Origin: Deltaproteobacteria bacterium
GTDB taxonomy: Bacteria > Desulfobacterota > Desulfuromonadia > Geobacterales > Pseudopelobacteraceae
Length of the DNA: 64,000 nucleotides
NCBI GenBank assembly: GCA_021780495.1
Contig: JAJXYO010000027.1
Span: forward strand, 62,001-126,000
Direction: 5' to 3'
A program made the position numbers and the translations under genes. Below, one piece after another: positions 1-7,550 of this stretch. The notes beneath the pieces were generated by a model. The model ran no database searches. It saw only the letters and a program-made list of their open reading frames with translations, and had not been told where the DNA came from. The first letter of the stretch is position 1. Every line of letters starts with the position of its first letter.

Positions 1-678
1 GAAAAGTTCCCTCTCTTGCTTGGATTATTGCGGCGGGACGGCATGGAACGCACCATGATCTTTATCAATACCAAGCGCGAGGGTGAATACCTGCATGACC
101 GCCTGAACGCCAACGGTTTCCCCTGCAGACTCATCTCCGGGGATGTGGAGCAGAAGAAACGCATGCGGATTCTGGAGGATTTCAAGGAGGGTAAACTGCC
201 GATTCTCATCGCTACCGATGTCGCTTCACGCGGGCTGCACATAGACGGTGTTTCTCATGTAGTAAACTACGATCTTCCCCAGGACTGCGAGGACTACGTT
301 CACCGTATCGGACGTACTGCCCGTGCGGGTGCGGAAGGAAAAGCAATATCCCTGGCTGATGAAGACGGTGTTTTGTATCTGGAGGCGATCGAGGAGTATA
401 TCAAGGCAAAGATACCTACGGAATGGGCTGAAGATGATTTATTCGTCAACGATTTCAATCGCGTTGCCCGACCGAAACATAAACTGGATCTGAAACGGGG
501 CGACAAACCGCTACCGTTTCGAAAAAAACCGGCCGGAAAACCGGTTGCCCGTGAGTTGAAGCAGGTGGCTGCTTCGGCAGCAGTTGACAGCGGCAGCGGA
601 GAAATCACAGCCAAAAAACGCCGACGTCCCCGGCGCAAAGCAGCGGCAAAACCTGCCACACCCTCAGAAACTGTGTGA
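1..678 (+). CDS. DEAD-box ATP-dependent RNA helicase, C-terminal part (5' truncated)
   Basis: The reading frame is open from base 1, so the N-terminal DEAD domain lies outside the window. What remains is the helicase C-terminal (RecA-like 2) domain. It has the IFINTKREGEYL strand, the ATDVASRGLHI motif V region and HRIGRTARAG motif VI, whose arginines contact ATP. After that comes a low-complexity basic tail ending in KKRRRPRRKAAAK, as expected for RNA-binding extensions of the RhlB/RhlE/CsdA group. The likely role is ATP-driven unwinding of RNA during ribosome assembly or mRNA decay. The subfamily cannot be fixed without the N-terminus. The 3' end overlaps the convergent ccsA-like gene by 15 bases. 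Confidence 0.9.
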   Translation, partial: EKFPLLLGLLRRDGMERTMIFINTKREGEYLHDRLNANGFPCRLISGDVEQKKRMRILEDFKEGKLPILIATDVASRGLHIDGVSHVVNYDLPQDCEDYVHRIGRTARAGAEGKAISLADEDGVLYLEAIEEYIKAKIPTEWAEDDLFVNDFNRVARPKHKLDLKRGDKPLPFRKKPAGKPVARELKQVAASAAVDSGSGEITAKKRRRPRRKAAAKPATPSETV

Positions 679-1383
679 ACTTTTCATCAGCATACTGACC
701 CCCAGATACGTGAATAATGTCACTCCGACGCCGACTATCCCCAACCAGGCGGCCACCCGGTCCCAGGCGGCCCCTTTGAAACGCAGATGCAAGATCAGCG
801 CATAGAAAATCCATAATGCAGACGTCCACACCTCCTTGGGTGTCCAAAGCCAGTAGGTTCCCCAGGCATAATACCCCCAAATGCCGCCCGCAACCATTGA
901 AGCCGAGAACAAGGTCCACCCCATCAAGGCGGTCTTGAAAAGAATATCCATCAATCCCCGTCCACCCCGGATCAAAAAAGCGGCACTGGCTATCCCCCCC
1001 ACAACAAATAAAGCATAAGCAAAAAATGCCAGCACCACATGCAATTCAAACCAGAGTGTATCGAGGATTTGCGGGAGAGGCATGTTCAAAGGTTTGAACG
1101 CGATTGCGGCGAGTGTGAACAATCCAGCTGTCAGCCCTGAAACGATCACGAACCACCGCTCTCGGCGTACCGCCGGGGAGAACGAGGTAATACCTGCCAT
1201 AATTGCAATGGATGCTGCAAAAAAAATCAGCGTGTCATGCGGGCCAAGCAGTGATAGCCGTCCGAGGGATAGTCCGCGCTGAACCATATAGACCAGTTCA
1301 GCCATAATTCCTGCCATAAATATAATACGCCATGTAGATCCAGCCACATAGCACACAACCGAAAATACTAGTATCCATGACAT
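664..1383 (-). CDS. CcsA/ResC-type cytochrome c assembly membrane protein
   Basis: A 239-residue, very hydrophobic protein with about seven to eight predicted membrane segments. It carries the tryptophan-rich signature of the haem-handling CcsA/CcmC/CcmF family (WGTYWLWTPKEVW, about residues 175-187). Family members present haem for covalent attachment to apocytochromes c on the periplasmic face. The position that is Asp in the usual WxWDPKE motif is Thr here (codon ACA, residue 181). The conserved histidines expected in flanking loops appear present (FELHVVLAFF and LILHLRF). No ResB partner is adjacent, so it may act with a partner elsewhere or be a HemX-like relative. The ATG at 1381-1383 is the first possible start and gives the full N-terminal segment. 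Confidence 0.8.
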   Translation of the reverse strand: MSWILVFSVVCYVAGSTWRIIFMAGIMAELVYMVQRGLSLGRLSLLGPHDTLIFFAASIAIMAGITSFSPAVRRERWFVIVSGLTAGLFTLAAIAFKPLNMPLPQILDTLWFELHVVLAFFAYALFVVGGIASAAFLIRGGRGLMDILFKTALMGWTLFSASMVAGGIWGYYAWGTYWLWTPKEVWTSALWIFYALILHLRFKGAAWDRVAAWLGIVGVGVTLFTYLGVSMLMKSSHSF

Positions 1384-1635
1384 CGTATCGTAACCTTTCG
1401 CACAAACTGTTCAAAAACAATCAACAAAAACACCAATCGCCAGTGCATATAAAATAGTTATAAAAATAAAAATAATTCGTAACATGTATAGCTTTAACAT
1501 ATTATTGGACTTTTATTTAATACACGAGATGTGCCAACCCTCTAAGAGAGCGTTTACATTGTTAATTAAATTTATATTGATTACTCCGTATAATGCAGTT
1601 ATATTTTTTAAAACACTCTTGCCCAGGGAGATACT
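1384..1635. other. AT-rich divergent intergenic region
   Basis: This 252-bp stretch separates two divergently transcribed genes and is clearly more AT-rich than its surroundings. It must hold promoters in both directions. A TATAAT hexamer lies at 1589-1594 on the plus strand, about 40 bases before the PATAN gene, but no good -35 box sits at the right distance. No convincing coding sequence is seen. Confidence 0.4.
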
Positions 1636-2361
1636 ATGCCATCTGAAGCTCATCTGCATCCGGCCCAAGGATTCGAAGGCGAAATCAGCGGCATGACATT
1701 GGCCGATCTAATACAGATAAAAAATATCAGTCGATTCTCCGGCTGCCTGTCGATAGAACATGGCGGCCAGAAAGGGACTCTTTGTTTCCGCGCCGGGGAC
1801 TTGGTTCATGCTGAGACAGGCACTACATCCGGAAGCGACGCATTCAATACTATCATGCGCTGGCCCGGAGGAGAATTCCGCTCGTCACCAAAGATTACTA
1901 CAACCTGTCATACAATACATGAAAATGTAACCTACATGCTTCTCGAAGCTCACCGCCTGAAAGATGAGCAGACAAGACCTACGCCTGATCCCGTTGCCAA
2001 TGACGTTAAAAACCCATCTGCTCACAGGGGAGCTAACACCATGAGTGATACCAATGCCAAACTCGCGGCAATTCCTGAAGTGGAATATTCGGTTCTCCTG
2101 AACAAAGACGGTACGACAACGGGTGATGACAGTTTTGAGGGCACAAACCATGCGGCAAATGCCTATTATCTGTCAATGTTCGCCGGAAAACTCGGGCAGC
2201 AACTGGGTGCAGGAGAACTGGCTTCGGCAGCCGTACAAGGCTACGATCATCACCTGCTGCTCTTTCAATCAAAGAACCATTTTCTCAAAGTGACCGTGAA
2301 TGGATCAAGCCAGCTTGGAGCCATCGAATCTGCCATTCGCAAAACACTCTCTAAAAGATAG
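1636..2361 (+). CDS. PATAN (DUF4388) plus Roadblock/LC7-like domain protein
   Basis: A 241-residue soluble protein. Residues about 10-110 match the PATAN/DUF4388 pattern: GEISGMTLADLIQ, an SGCLSIEHGGQKGTLCFRAGDLVHAE core and a WPGGEFR strand. Known members occur with response regulators and roadblock proteins and are thought to mediate protein-protein contacts in motility or polarity signalling. The C-terminal half (from about residue 135) has the alternating strand-helix pattern of a Roadblock/LC7 domain (YDHHLLLFQSKNHFLKVTV). The ATG is chosen because AGGGAG lies 7 bases upstream. A second Roadblock-like gene follows 9 bases downstream, so the two are probably co-transcribed. No MglA-type GTPase is nearby. 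Function is inferred only. Confidence 0.75.
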   Translation: MPSEAHLHPAQGFEGEISGMTLADLIQIKNISRFSGCLSIEHGGQKGTLCFRAGDLVHAETGTTSGSDAFNTIMRWPGGEFRSSPKITTTCHTIHENVTYMLLEAHRLKDEQTRPTPDPVANDVKNPSAHRGANTMSDTNAKLAAIPEVEYSVLLNKDGTTTGDDSFEGTNHAANAYYLSMFAGKLGQQLGAGELASAAVQGYDHHLLLFQSKNHFLKVTVNGSSQLGAIESAIRKTLSKR

Positions 2362-2370
2362 GAGCCACCA

Positions 2371-3135
2371 ATGCAAGCAGTACTTCAGAGCTTACATTCC
2401 ATCCCAGGTGTAATCGGCAGCTTGCTGACCGATGACGACAACTCCGTCATTACCCACTCGTTCCCACCGGTCTTCGATCTCACAACCCTTCAGGAGGTTT
2501 GTTCAAATCTCAATTTCAATATCATGGGTCTCAACGATGCTACCGGCGGAGTCAAACTTCTTGATCTTCGATTCGAGCACGGTAGAGTAATTGTCAAAAG
2601 CATGCCCAAGCTGCTTTTGTTACTGCTGTGCGAACAAACTATCAACCTCCAGTTACTATCCATCTCGATCAATGTTGCCATCAAGAAACTCGAAAAGCTA
2701 ATGATTCAACCTGTAACGCCAACAATCCCGGCTCCCGCTCAATCCGTTCAGCACATAGTAGCGGCGACATCGGTACCTACCAGCATCCGCACCGATGAAA
2801 AAGGCGTTATATTGACTACAGAGATTCTCAAGAAAACAGCGTCAACCTTCTGGGACTCCATGACCGAGCGCGCTTCAATTACAAAAACGACTTCTCTTGA
2901 CATCAGCAACCATTTCAATATAGGCCCATTTAAAAAAATGACACTCTATAACAAGACATCGGGAAAAAGCGCCCGAGTTCCGGTACAGGTTATTCAACAT
3001 GACAAGGACGGAAGCTACAGCGGCAAGATTGTCATAACGCTGTCCCTTGCCGAGCAGTTACAGGCAAAGAACGGCGACCAGCTTGTAGCCGAAGCTATTG
3101 TCGGCGGTGGTTTGTTCGGATGGGAAGGGATCTGA
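2371..3135 (+). CDS. Roadblock/LC7-like regulatory protein
   Basis: A 254-residue protein, second gene of the pair. Residues about 1-110 resemble Roadblock/LC7 (MglB-like) domains: a first helix followed by GVIGSLLTDDDNSVITHSFP and a strand pair around KLLDLRFEHGRVIVKS. A linker rich in Pro, Thr and Ala follows. A C-terminal domain of about 85 residues begins near NHFNIGPFKKMTLYN and ends GDQLVAEAIVGGG; I do not recognise it. Roadblock proteins act as regulators or scaffolds for small Ras-like GTPases. AGGAG lies 6 bases before the ATG (2361-2370), and 9 bases separate it from the upstream gene. Function is uncertain. Confidence 0.65.
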   Translation: MQAVLQSLHSIPGVIGSLLTDDDNSVITHSFPPVFDLTTLQEVCSNLNFNIMGLNDATGGVKLLDLRFEHGRVIVKSMPKLLLLLLCEQTINLQLLSISINVAIKKLEKLMIQPVTPTIPAPAQSVQHIVAATSVPTSIRTDEKGVILTTEILKKTASTFWDSMTERASITKTTSLDISNHFNIGPFKKMTLYNKTSGKSARVPVQVIQHDKDGSYSGKIVITLSLAEQLQAKNGDQLVAEAIVGGGLFGWEGI

Positions 3136-3212
3136 CGTTTCTCGTCTTTCTGATTGCGAGCATCTCGCCGGAAACATCATACAGACGTATTCACATGTTG
3201 CAGCAGTTAGAT

Positions 3213-4094
3213 TTATTTCAACTTGACCACAGATGTAATCCTCCGGTCCTCAAGAAACCGAATCAGTATATAGAGAGGGGCTCCTATCAGCGCGCTAATG
3301 AAGATTATATTTAATAACTCTATTGAATATCCACCCCAGGTGTGAGGAATAGGTTCAATCCACCAGCAAACAAACTTGACCGCCATGGAAACCGGTACAA
3401 AGGCGATAACAGCCCACATCAGCCATGTCAAGGCCTGACGCGCCAAAGCAAGGTGTTTCAGGAAATATATAGCCGACGCTAAAAGTGCTCCGCCATACAA
3501 GACCTGAATCCACGGCAGCATCCCATAGTGAAAGAATACATACCACGCTGAGACTTGCATATCACGCTGGGCCGATAGTTTGGCCTGAATATCATCTCCG
3601 TAATAATCCAGCATGCCCATGAGTCCGAGAAGGATGATAACAGCTGCAATTGCAGTGCATCCCCAGCCGATCAGATTAACCGGATGCAGGTTTTCAATCA
3701 GTTCAGAAATATCTATGTGTTTTGATTCTGGCGCAGGCGCCGGGGAAGATGACGGCATGACTGAACCCGGCATTGAGACAGGTGATATATCACGAGAGAA
3801 TTTCCTGGTGAGAATTTCCTGTTCGCGGGCTCTTGTCATCTCTTCACGCTGCCTGTCAATAAACGCCTTTATGACCACGCCACATTTTGGACAGGTCCCG
3901 AAACGCTCATCACCGAAGGTGCTGTAGGCGCAGGCAGGGCAGACATCAACCTGATACTCACTGGTTGTCGCCCTCGGTTTCTTCACGTCAAATCCGTGCT
4001 TGCACCTCGGGCAGCTCAAAAAGCGACCCTCCTCAGGAATTTCGTGGTCAGGAATATTCCCGCTGGCGCTGCACTTGGGGCAGGATATTTTCAT
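3213..4094 (-). CDS. MJ0042-type zinc-ribbon membrane protein
   Basis: A 293-residue protein. The first 45 residues form an MJ0042/zinc_ribbon domain (CPKC...CPRC), typical of deltaproteobacterial regulatory or membrane proteins. A second CPAC...CPKC zinc ribbon lies at about residues 50-75. A charged linker (about 75-130) leads to four hydrophobic segments in the C-terminal half, with the loops GYGGDDIQAKLSAQ-like and IPHTWGGYSIELLN between them. AGGAGTT lies 8-9 bases before the ATG. It stands alone between convergent and divergent neighbours. The ribbons probably bind a metal structurally; no enzymatic function can be assigned. Confidence 0.65.
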   Translation of the reverse strand: MKISCPKCSASGNIPDHEIPEEGRFLSCPRCKHGFDVKKPRATTSEYQVDVCPACAYSTFGDERFGTCPKCGVVIKAFIDRQREEMTRAREQEILTRKFSRDISPVSMPGSVMPSSSPAPAPESKHIDISELIENLHPVNLIGWGCTAIAAVIILLGLMGMLDYYGDDIQAKLSAQRDMQVSAWYVFFHYGMLPWIQVLYGGALLASAIYFLKHLALARQALTWLMWAVIAFVPVSMAVKFVCWWIEPIPHTWGGYSIELLNIIFISALIGAPLYILIRFLEDRRITSVVKLK

Positions 4095-4211
4095 ATATGA
4101 AATAACTCCTCACATAATGATGACAAAACCTAGGGAATGTATCAAAAGAATCCGTCAATGTCATCTATGTAAAACATAGCGGGTTATTACTCAAAGAAAA
4201 ATTACGAACAC

Positions 4212-5207
4212 TCATACCTGCTTCAGCTTCGACAAATATGATTCATTCACAACATTGATCGGCGCTCCTTGAAGGTAGGAGAAGATATTGCCTGCTACAA
4301 TTGCCATCAGCCGTTTTCGGGCAGCCAGAGAAGCCCAGGCTATGTGAGGCGTAAAAATGCAGTTAGGGGCCTTCAGCAAAGGATTGTCGGCCTTCATCGG
4401 CTCATGCGCAACCACATCCAGCCCGGCTCCTGCAATAGTCCCATTCCTCAGTGCAGCCGCAAGATCAGCCTCGTTCACCAACCCACCTCTGGCCACATTT
4501 ATCAGTAAGGCAGTAGGTTTCATCATTGCCAAAAGCCCGGAGTTCACGAAGCCTTGATTATCATCAGTCTCAGGGCAATTAAGGGTCACGACATCGGCTG
4601 TAGCAAACAATTCGTCACGGGAAACAAAACGAACCGGGAGCTGGCTGGTTTCTTGAGGGATACGTGGAGCATAGGCAAGTATCTTCATACCAAAGGCAGC
4701 GCCGACCCTGGCCACGGCCCTGCCGATAGTGCCATAGCCGACAATCCCCAAGGTCAACCCGTTCAACTCAAGAATGGAGGTCTTCCAGAAAGAATGGTCA
4801 GGGCAACGTATCCATTCCCCGGCCTTGACGGCGGCATCGTGAACTCCCACGGCAGTGGCCAACTCCAGCAGCAGGGCGAAGGTAGTCTGTACAACCGATT
4901 CAGTCGAGTAAGCCGGTACATTGGATACCGGGACCCCACGTTTGCCGGCTGCAACCACATCCACATTGTTGTACCCTGTGGCAAGCATCGAGATATATCT
5001 CAGCTTCGGCAGAGCATCCAAGAAAGAAGCATCCAGCTTGCATTTGCTGGTTAGGATTATATCCGCATCGCGGGCGCGCTCAATTTTCAAATCAGGTGGA
5101 GTTCGGTCATAGATAATACAGTTTCCGAGCGTTTCTACCGGACTCCAGGGATTATCTCCAGGATTGATGGTATAGCCGTCCAGAATGACAATATTGGGGA
5201 TTTTCAT
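4212..5207 (-). CDS. D-2-hydroxyacid dehydrogenase (NAD-dependent)
   Basis: A 331-residue member of the D-isomer-specific 2-hydroxyacid dehydrogenase family, close in organisation to glycerate/hydroxypyruvate dehydrogenases. The NAD-binding Rossmann motif GIVGYGTIGRAVA lies near residue 150. The catalytic Arg is in NVARGGLVNE, the Glu in HEPM and the catalytic His in TPHIAWAS. The substrate-binding segment MLATGYNNVD is also present. It reduces 2-oxoacids (hydroxypyruvate, glyoxylate or a branched analogue) using NAD(P)H. The exact substrate cannot be read from sequence. The ATG has AGGAGG-like sequence (reverse of ctcctcct) 4-6 bases upstream. It is monocistronic. Confidence 0.85.
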   Translation of the reverse strand: MKIPNIVILDGYTINPGDNPWSPVETLGNCIIYDRTPPDLKIERARDADIILTSKCKLDASFLDALPKLRYISMLATGYNNVDVVAAGKRGVPVSNVPAYSTESVVQTTFALLLELATAVGVHDAAVKAGEWIRCPDHSFWKTSILELNGLTLGIVGYGTIGRAVARVGAAFGMKILAYAPRIPQETSQLPVRFVSRDELFATADVVTLNCPETDDNQGFVNSGLLAMMKPTALLINVARGGLVNEADLAAALRNGTIAGAGLDVVAHEPMKADNPLLKAPNCIFTPHIAWASLAARKRLMAIVAGNIFSYLQGAPINVVNESYLSKLKQV

Positions 5208-5686
5208 AGCTCCTCCTCATTTATAGATTGAGGTTATGACCGTACCAGCTGCAGGTTGGCACTGTCAATCATCTGATTGGAACGACACGCAACGACGCGA
5301 GGAGATTGCACGGCCGGTAGAGGGATATCGCAACGGCCTACCAGTCGGTATTCTCTGTAAAATGGCTGAGGCAGTGGCCGGAAGTCAACAGCGTGCTCGC
5401 AAGTACCTGCATGTGTTGATGACCCCTGCCGAACGACAAACCGCCATAGAAAAGGAACCCGGCGGCGTTCGGATAGCAGCCAAGAAATTTTTGCAATAAC
5501 GAGAAGATCTGCACTATCGAATCGTTGCTCACAGGCGATCCTGCCCTCTCCCACCCGCACCGACACAAACCGCGCGTGGCGAAATTCAGCCATCTTTTCT
5601 GGCAGATTTCCGCCACCGTCACCCTGCCCCGCCAACAATGACTACAAATAACCTTTAGATACAAGCAGTTACACCATTTTTTCATT
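5208..5686. other. 479-bp region without an assignable gene
   Basis: This stretch lies between the dehydrogenase and the dctPQM promoter. A plus-strand frame at 5236-5499 (87 codons, ATG preceded by TGAGGT) is the best coding candidate. Open frames on the minus strand overlap it and none resembles a family I know. The DNA may be an eroded gene or may hold upstream activator sites for the sigma-54 promoter just downstream. I do not call a gene here. Confidence 0.4.
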
Positions 5687-5702
5687 TGGCATCAAGCTTG
5701 CT
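5687..5702 (+). promoter_or_regulatory. Sigma-54 (RpoN) promoter of dctPQM
   Basis: The sequence TGGCATCAAGCTTGCT fits the -24/-12 consensus TGGCAC-N5-TTGCW. The invariant GG and GC dinucleotides are 10 bases apart, as required. Transcription would start near 5713, about 90 bases before the dctP ATG. C4-dicarboxylate carriers are classic RpoN targets controlled by DctB/DctD-type two-component systems; no such regulator is in this window. Confidence 0.75.
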
Positions 5703-5804
5703 ATAGAACATTGATATAAAGTCCATGCAGTAAACTTATTCATAACAAAAACAAGTTACCGGAATTCAGTGTCAAACAACACATCATTAAAAGGAGGAGT
5801 ACCC

Positions 5805-6797
5805 ATGAAACTGAAACACCTGTTGATAGGCGCACTGATTGTAGCGCTCCCCACCACGGCACTGGCGACCCCCATCGTTATCAAGTTCAGCCATGTTGTC
5901 GCACAGCAAACACCCAAAGGGCAGGCTGCCAACTATTTCAAGAAACTTGCCGAAGAGCGAACGAAAGGGCGTGTAAAGGTCGAGGTTTACCCTAACAGCC
6001 AGCTTTTTAAAGATCAGGAAGAGATGGAAGCACTGCAAATGGGCTCCGTACAAATGCTGGCCCCTTCACTGGCCAAGTTTGGTCCTCTGGGCTTGAAAGA
6101 GTTTGAGGTCTTCGACCTGCCGTTCATCTTTGATAGTTATGCTGAGCTGCATAAGGTAACGCAGGGGCCGGTAGGGGCCAAGCTGCTCAAGAAACTTGAG
6201 ACCAAGGGGCTTATAGGTCTTGCCTACTGGGATAACGGTTTCAAGGTCATGAGTGACAACAAACCGCTCAGGAACGTGGCCGATTTCAGAGGCCAGAAGA
6301 TGCGGATCCAGTCCTCCAAGGTACTTGAATCCGAGATGCGCTCAGTGGGCGCTATTCCACAGGTCATGGCCTTCTCCGAGGTCTACCAGGCCTTGCAAAC
6401 CGGCGTTGTTGACGGTACTGAAAACCCCCCTTCAAACCTGTATACCCAGAAAATGCACGAGGTGCAGAAATACATCACCCTTTCCAATCACGGCTACCTG
6501 GGCTATGCCGTACTGGTCAACAAGAAGTTCTGGATGGGACTGCCGGCCGATATCCGCAAAATCCTGGAAGGCGCCATGAGAGATGCAACTATCTTTGCCA
6601 ACAATGTCGCCAAGAAGGACAACGACGATGCAATGGCGGCTGTCAGGAAATCCGGTCGCTGCCAGATCATCACCCTGACCCCGCGGGAACGCGCTGCCTG
6701 GAAAAAGGCAATGGACAAAGCTCACAAAGACAATATGGGCCGGATCGGCGTTGACGTCGTCAAGGAAGTCTACAGGGAAACCGGCTACAAGCCATAA
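5805..6797 (+). CDS. dctP: TRAP transporter solute-binding protein DctP
   Basis: A 330-residue periplasmic binding protein of the DctP (TAXI-unrelated) TRAP family. A Sec signal peptide (MKLKHLLIGALIVALPTTALA) precedes the mature IVIKFSHVVAQQTPKGQAA strand. The conserved ligand Arg lies in RGQKMRIQSS, with the EVYQALQTGVVDGTENPP signature downstream. It captures a small organic acid, probably a C4-dicarboxylate, and delivers it to DctQM. The start at 5805 is chosen because AAAGGAGG lies 6 bases upstream and the signal peptide starts there; an upstream in-frame ATG-like start at 5769 has no such site. A terminator hairpin separates it from dctQ. Confidence 0.92.
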   Translation: MKLKHLLIGALIVALPTTALATPIVIKFSHVVAQQTPKGQAANYFKKLAEERTKGRVKVEVYPNSQLFKDQEEMEALQMGSVQMLAPSLAKFGPLGLKEFEVFDLPFIFDSYAELHKVTQGPVGAKLLKKLETKGLIGLAYWDNGFKVMSDNKPLRNVADFRGQKMRIQSSKVLESEMRSVGAIPQVMAFSEVYQALQTGVVDGTENPPSNLYTQKMHEVQKYITLSNHGYLGYAVLVNKKFWMGLPADIRKILEGAMRDATIFANNVAKKDNDDAMAAVRKSGRCQIITLTPRERAAWKKAMDKAHKDNMGRIGVDVVKEVYRETGYKP

Positions 6798-6819
6798 CCG
6801 GATTATGTTGCACATGTAC

Positions 6820-6850
6820 AACCGCTACGGTCATCCGTAGCGGTTTTTTT
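6820..6850 (+). terminator. Rho-independent terminator or attenuator between dctP and dctQ
   Basis: An 11-bp perfect stem (AACCGCTACGG / CCGTAGCGGTT) with a TCAT loop is followed by a run of seven T. It lies 22 bases after the dctP stop and before the dctQ ribosome site. It would let most transcripts end after dctP, giving more binding protein than membrane subunits. Confidence 0.85.
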
Positions 6851-6878
6851 GACGACTTCTTCCTCAGGAGATATCCCC

Positions 6879-7550
6879 ATGATGAAATACCTCGACCACC
6901 TGGAGGAATGGATCATCACCTTCCTGATTGCCGCAGCGACCCTGATTATCTTTGTGGCCGTTGTCCACCGTTACGCATCAGGCCTTCCGATCCCGGTCCT
7001 GCAGGACTGGCTGCTGAGTATCAACTTGAGCTGGGCCCAGGAACTCTGCATTTACATGTTTGTCTGGATGGCCAAATTCGGAGCGGCCTATGGTGTGCGT
7101 ACCGGCATTCACGTGGGCGTGGATGTGTTGATCAATCGTCTTCCAAAAAAATGGTGCAATACTTCGGTGCTGCTCGGTCTTGCCAGTGGTGCGTTTTTTA
7201 CCGGCATCATAGCGATTCTGGGCGTGCGTTTTGTGTGGGAAAACGGTATGCATTACGCACTGTTCAACAAGCTTGGCCTCGAACTGGGTGACCTGTACGA
7301 AGGCCCGGTCACCGCTGACCTGGAATGGCCAACCTGGGTCGTCTATCTGGCTATTCCGCTGGGATCATCCCTGATGTGTTTCCGTTTTTTACAGGTTGCT
7401 TGGAATTTTGCCCGCAGCGGTGAACTTCCTCACCATGATCACTCCCATGTGGATGGCCTGGATGAAGAGCCTGCAAATGCAACCGAGGCGCTTGAGGAGT
7501 ACGAAGCACATAAATTCAATGGTAAAACACAGCACGGAGGTGTCAAATGA
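6879..7550 (+). CDS. dctQ: TRAP transporter small membrane subunit DctQ
   Basis: A 223-residue membrane protein with four hydrophobic segments (near residues 13-35, 50-68, 95-115 and 150-170). It has the DctQ signature of an aromatic-rich WAQELCIYMFVWMAKFGAAYGVR segment, whose conserved Trp and Glu mark the family. Its C-terminal tail is longer than usual, acidic and His-rich. DctQ pairs with DctM to couple substrate import to sodium entry. The ATG at 6879 is chosen because CAGGAG lies 8 bases upstream. The stop overlaps the dctM start as ATGA, indicating translational coupling. Confidence 0.92.
   Translation: MMKYLDHLEEWIITFLIAAATLIIFVAVVHRYASGLPIPVLQDWLLSINLSWAQELCIYMFVWMAKFGAAYGVRTGIHVGVDVLINRLPKKWCNTSVLLGLASGAFFTGIIAILGVRFVWENGMHYALFNKLGLELGDLYEGPVTADLEWPTWVVYLAIPLGSSLMCFRFLQVAWNFARSGELPHHDHSHVDGLDEEPANATEALEEYEAHKFNGKTQHGGVK

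Noticed and set aside
5236-5499. 87-codon plus-strand frame before the dctPQM promoter
   Set aside because: It has no recognisable family and competing open frames on the other strand; kept only as part of an unassigned region.
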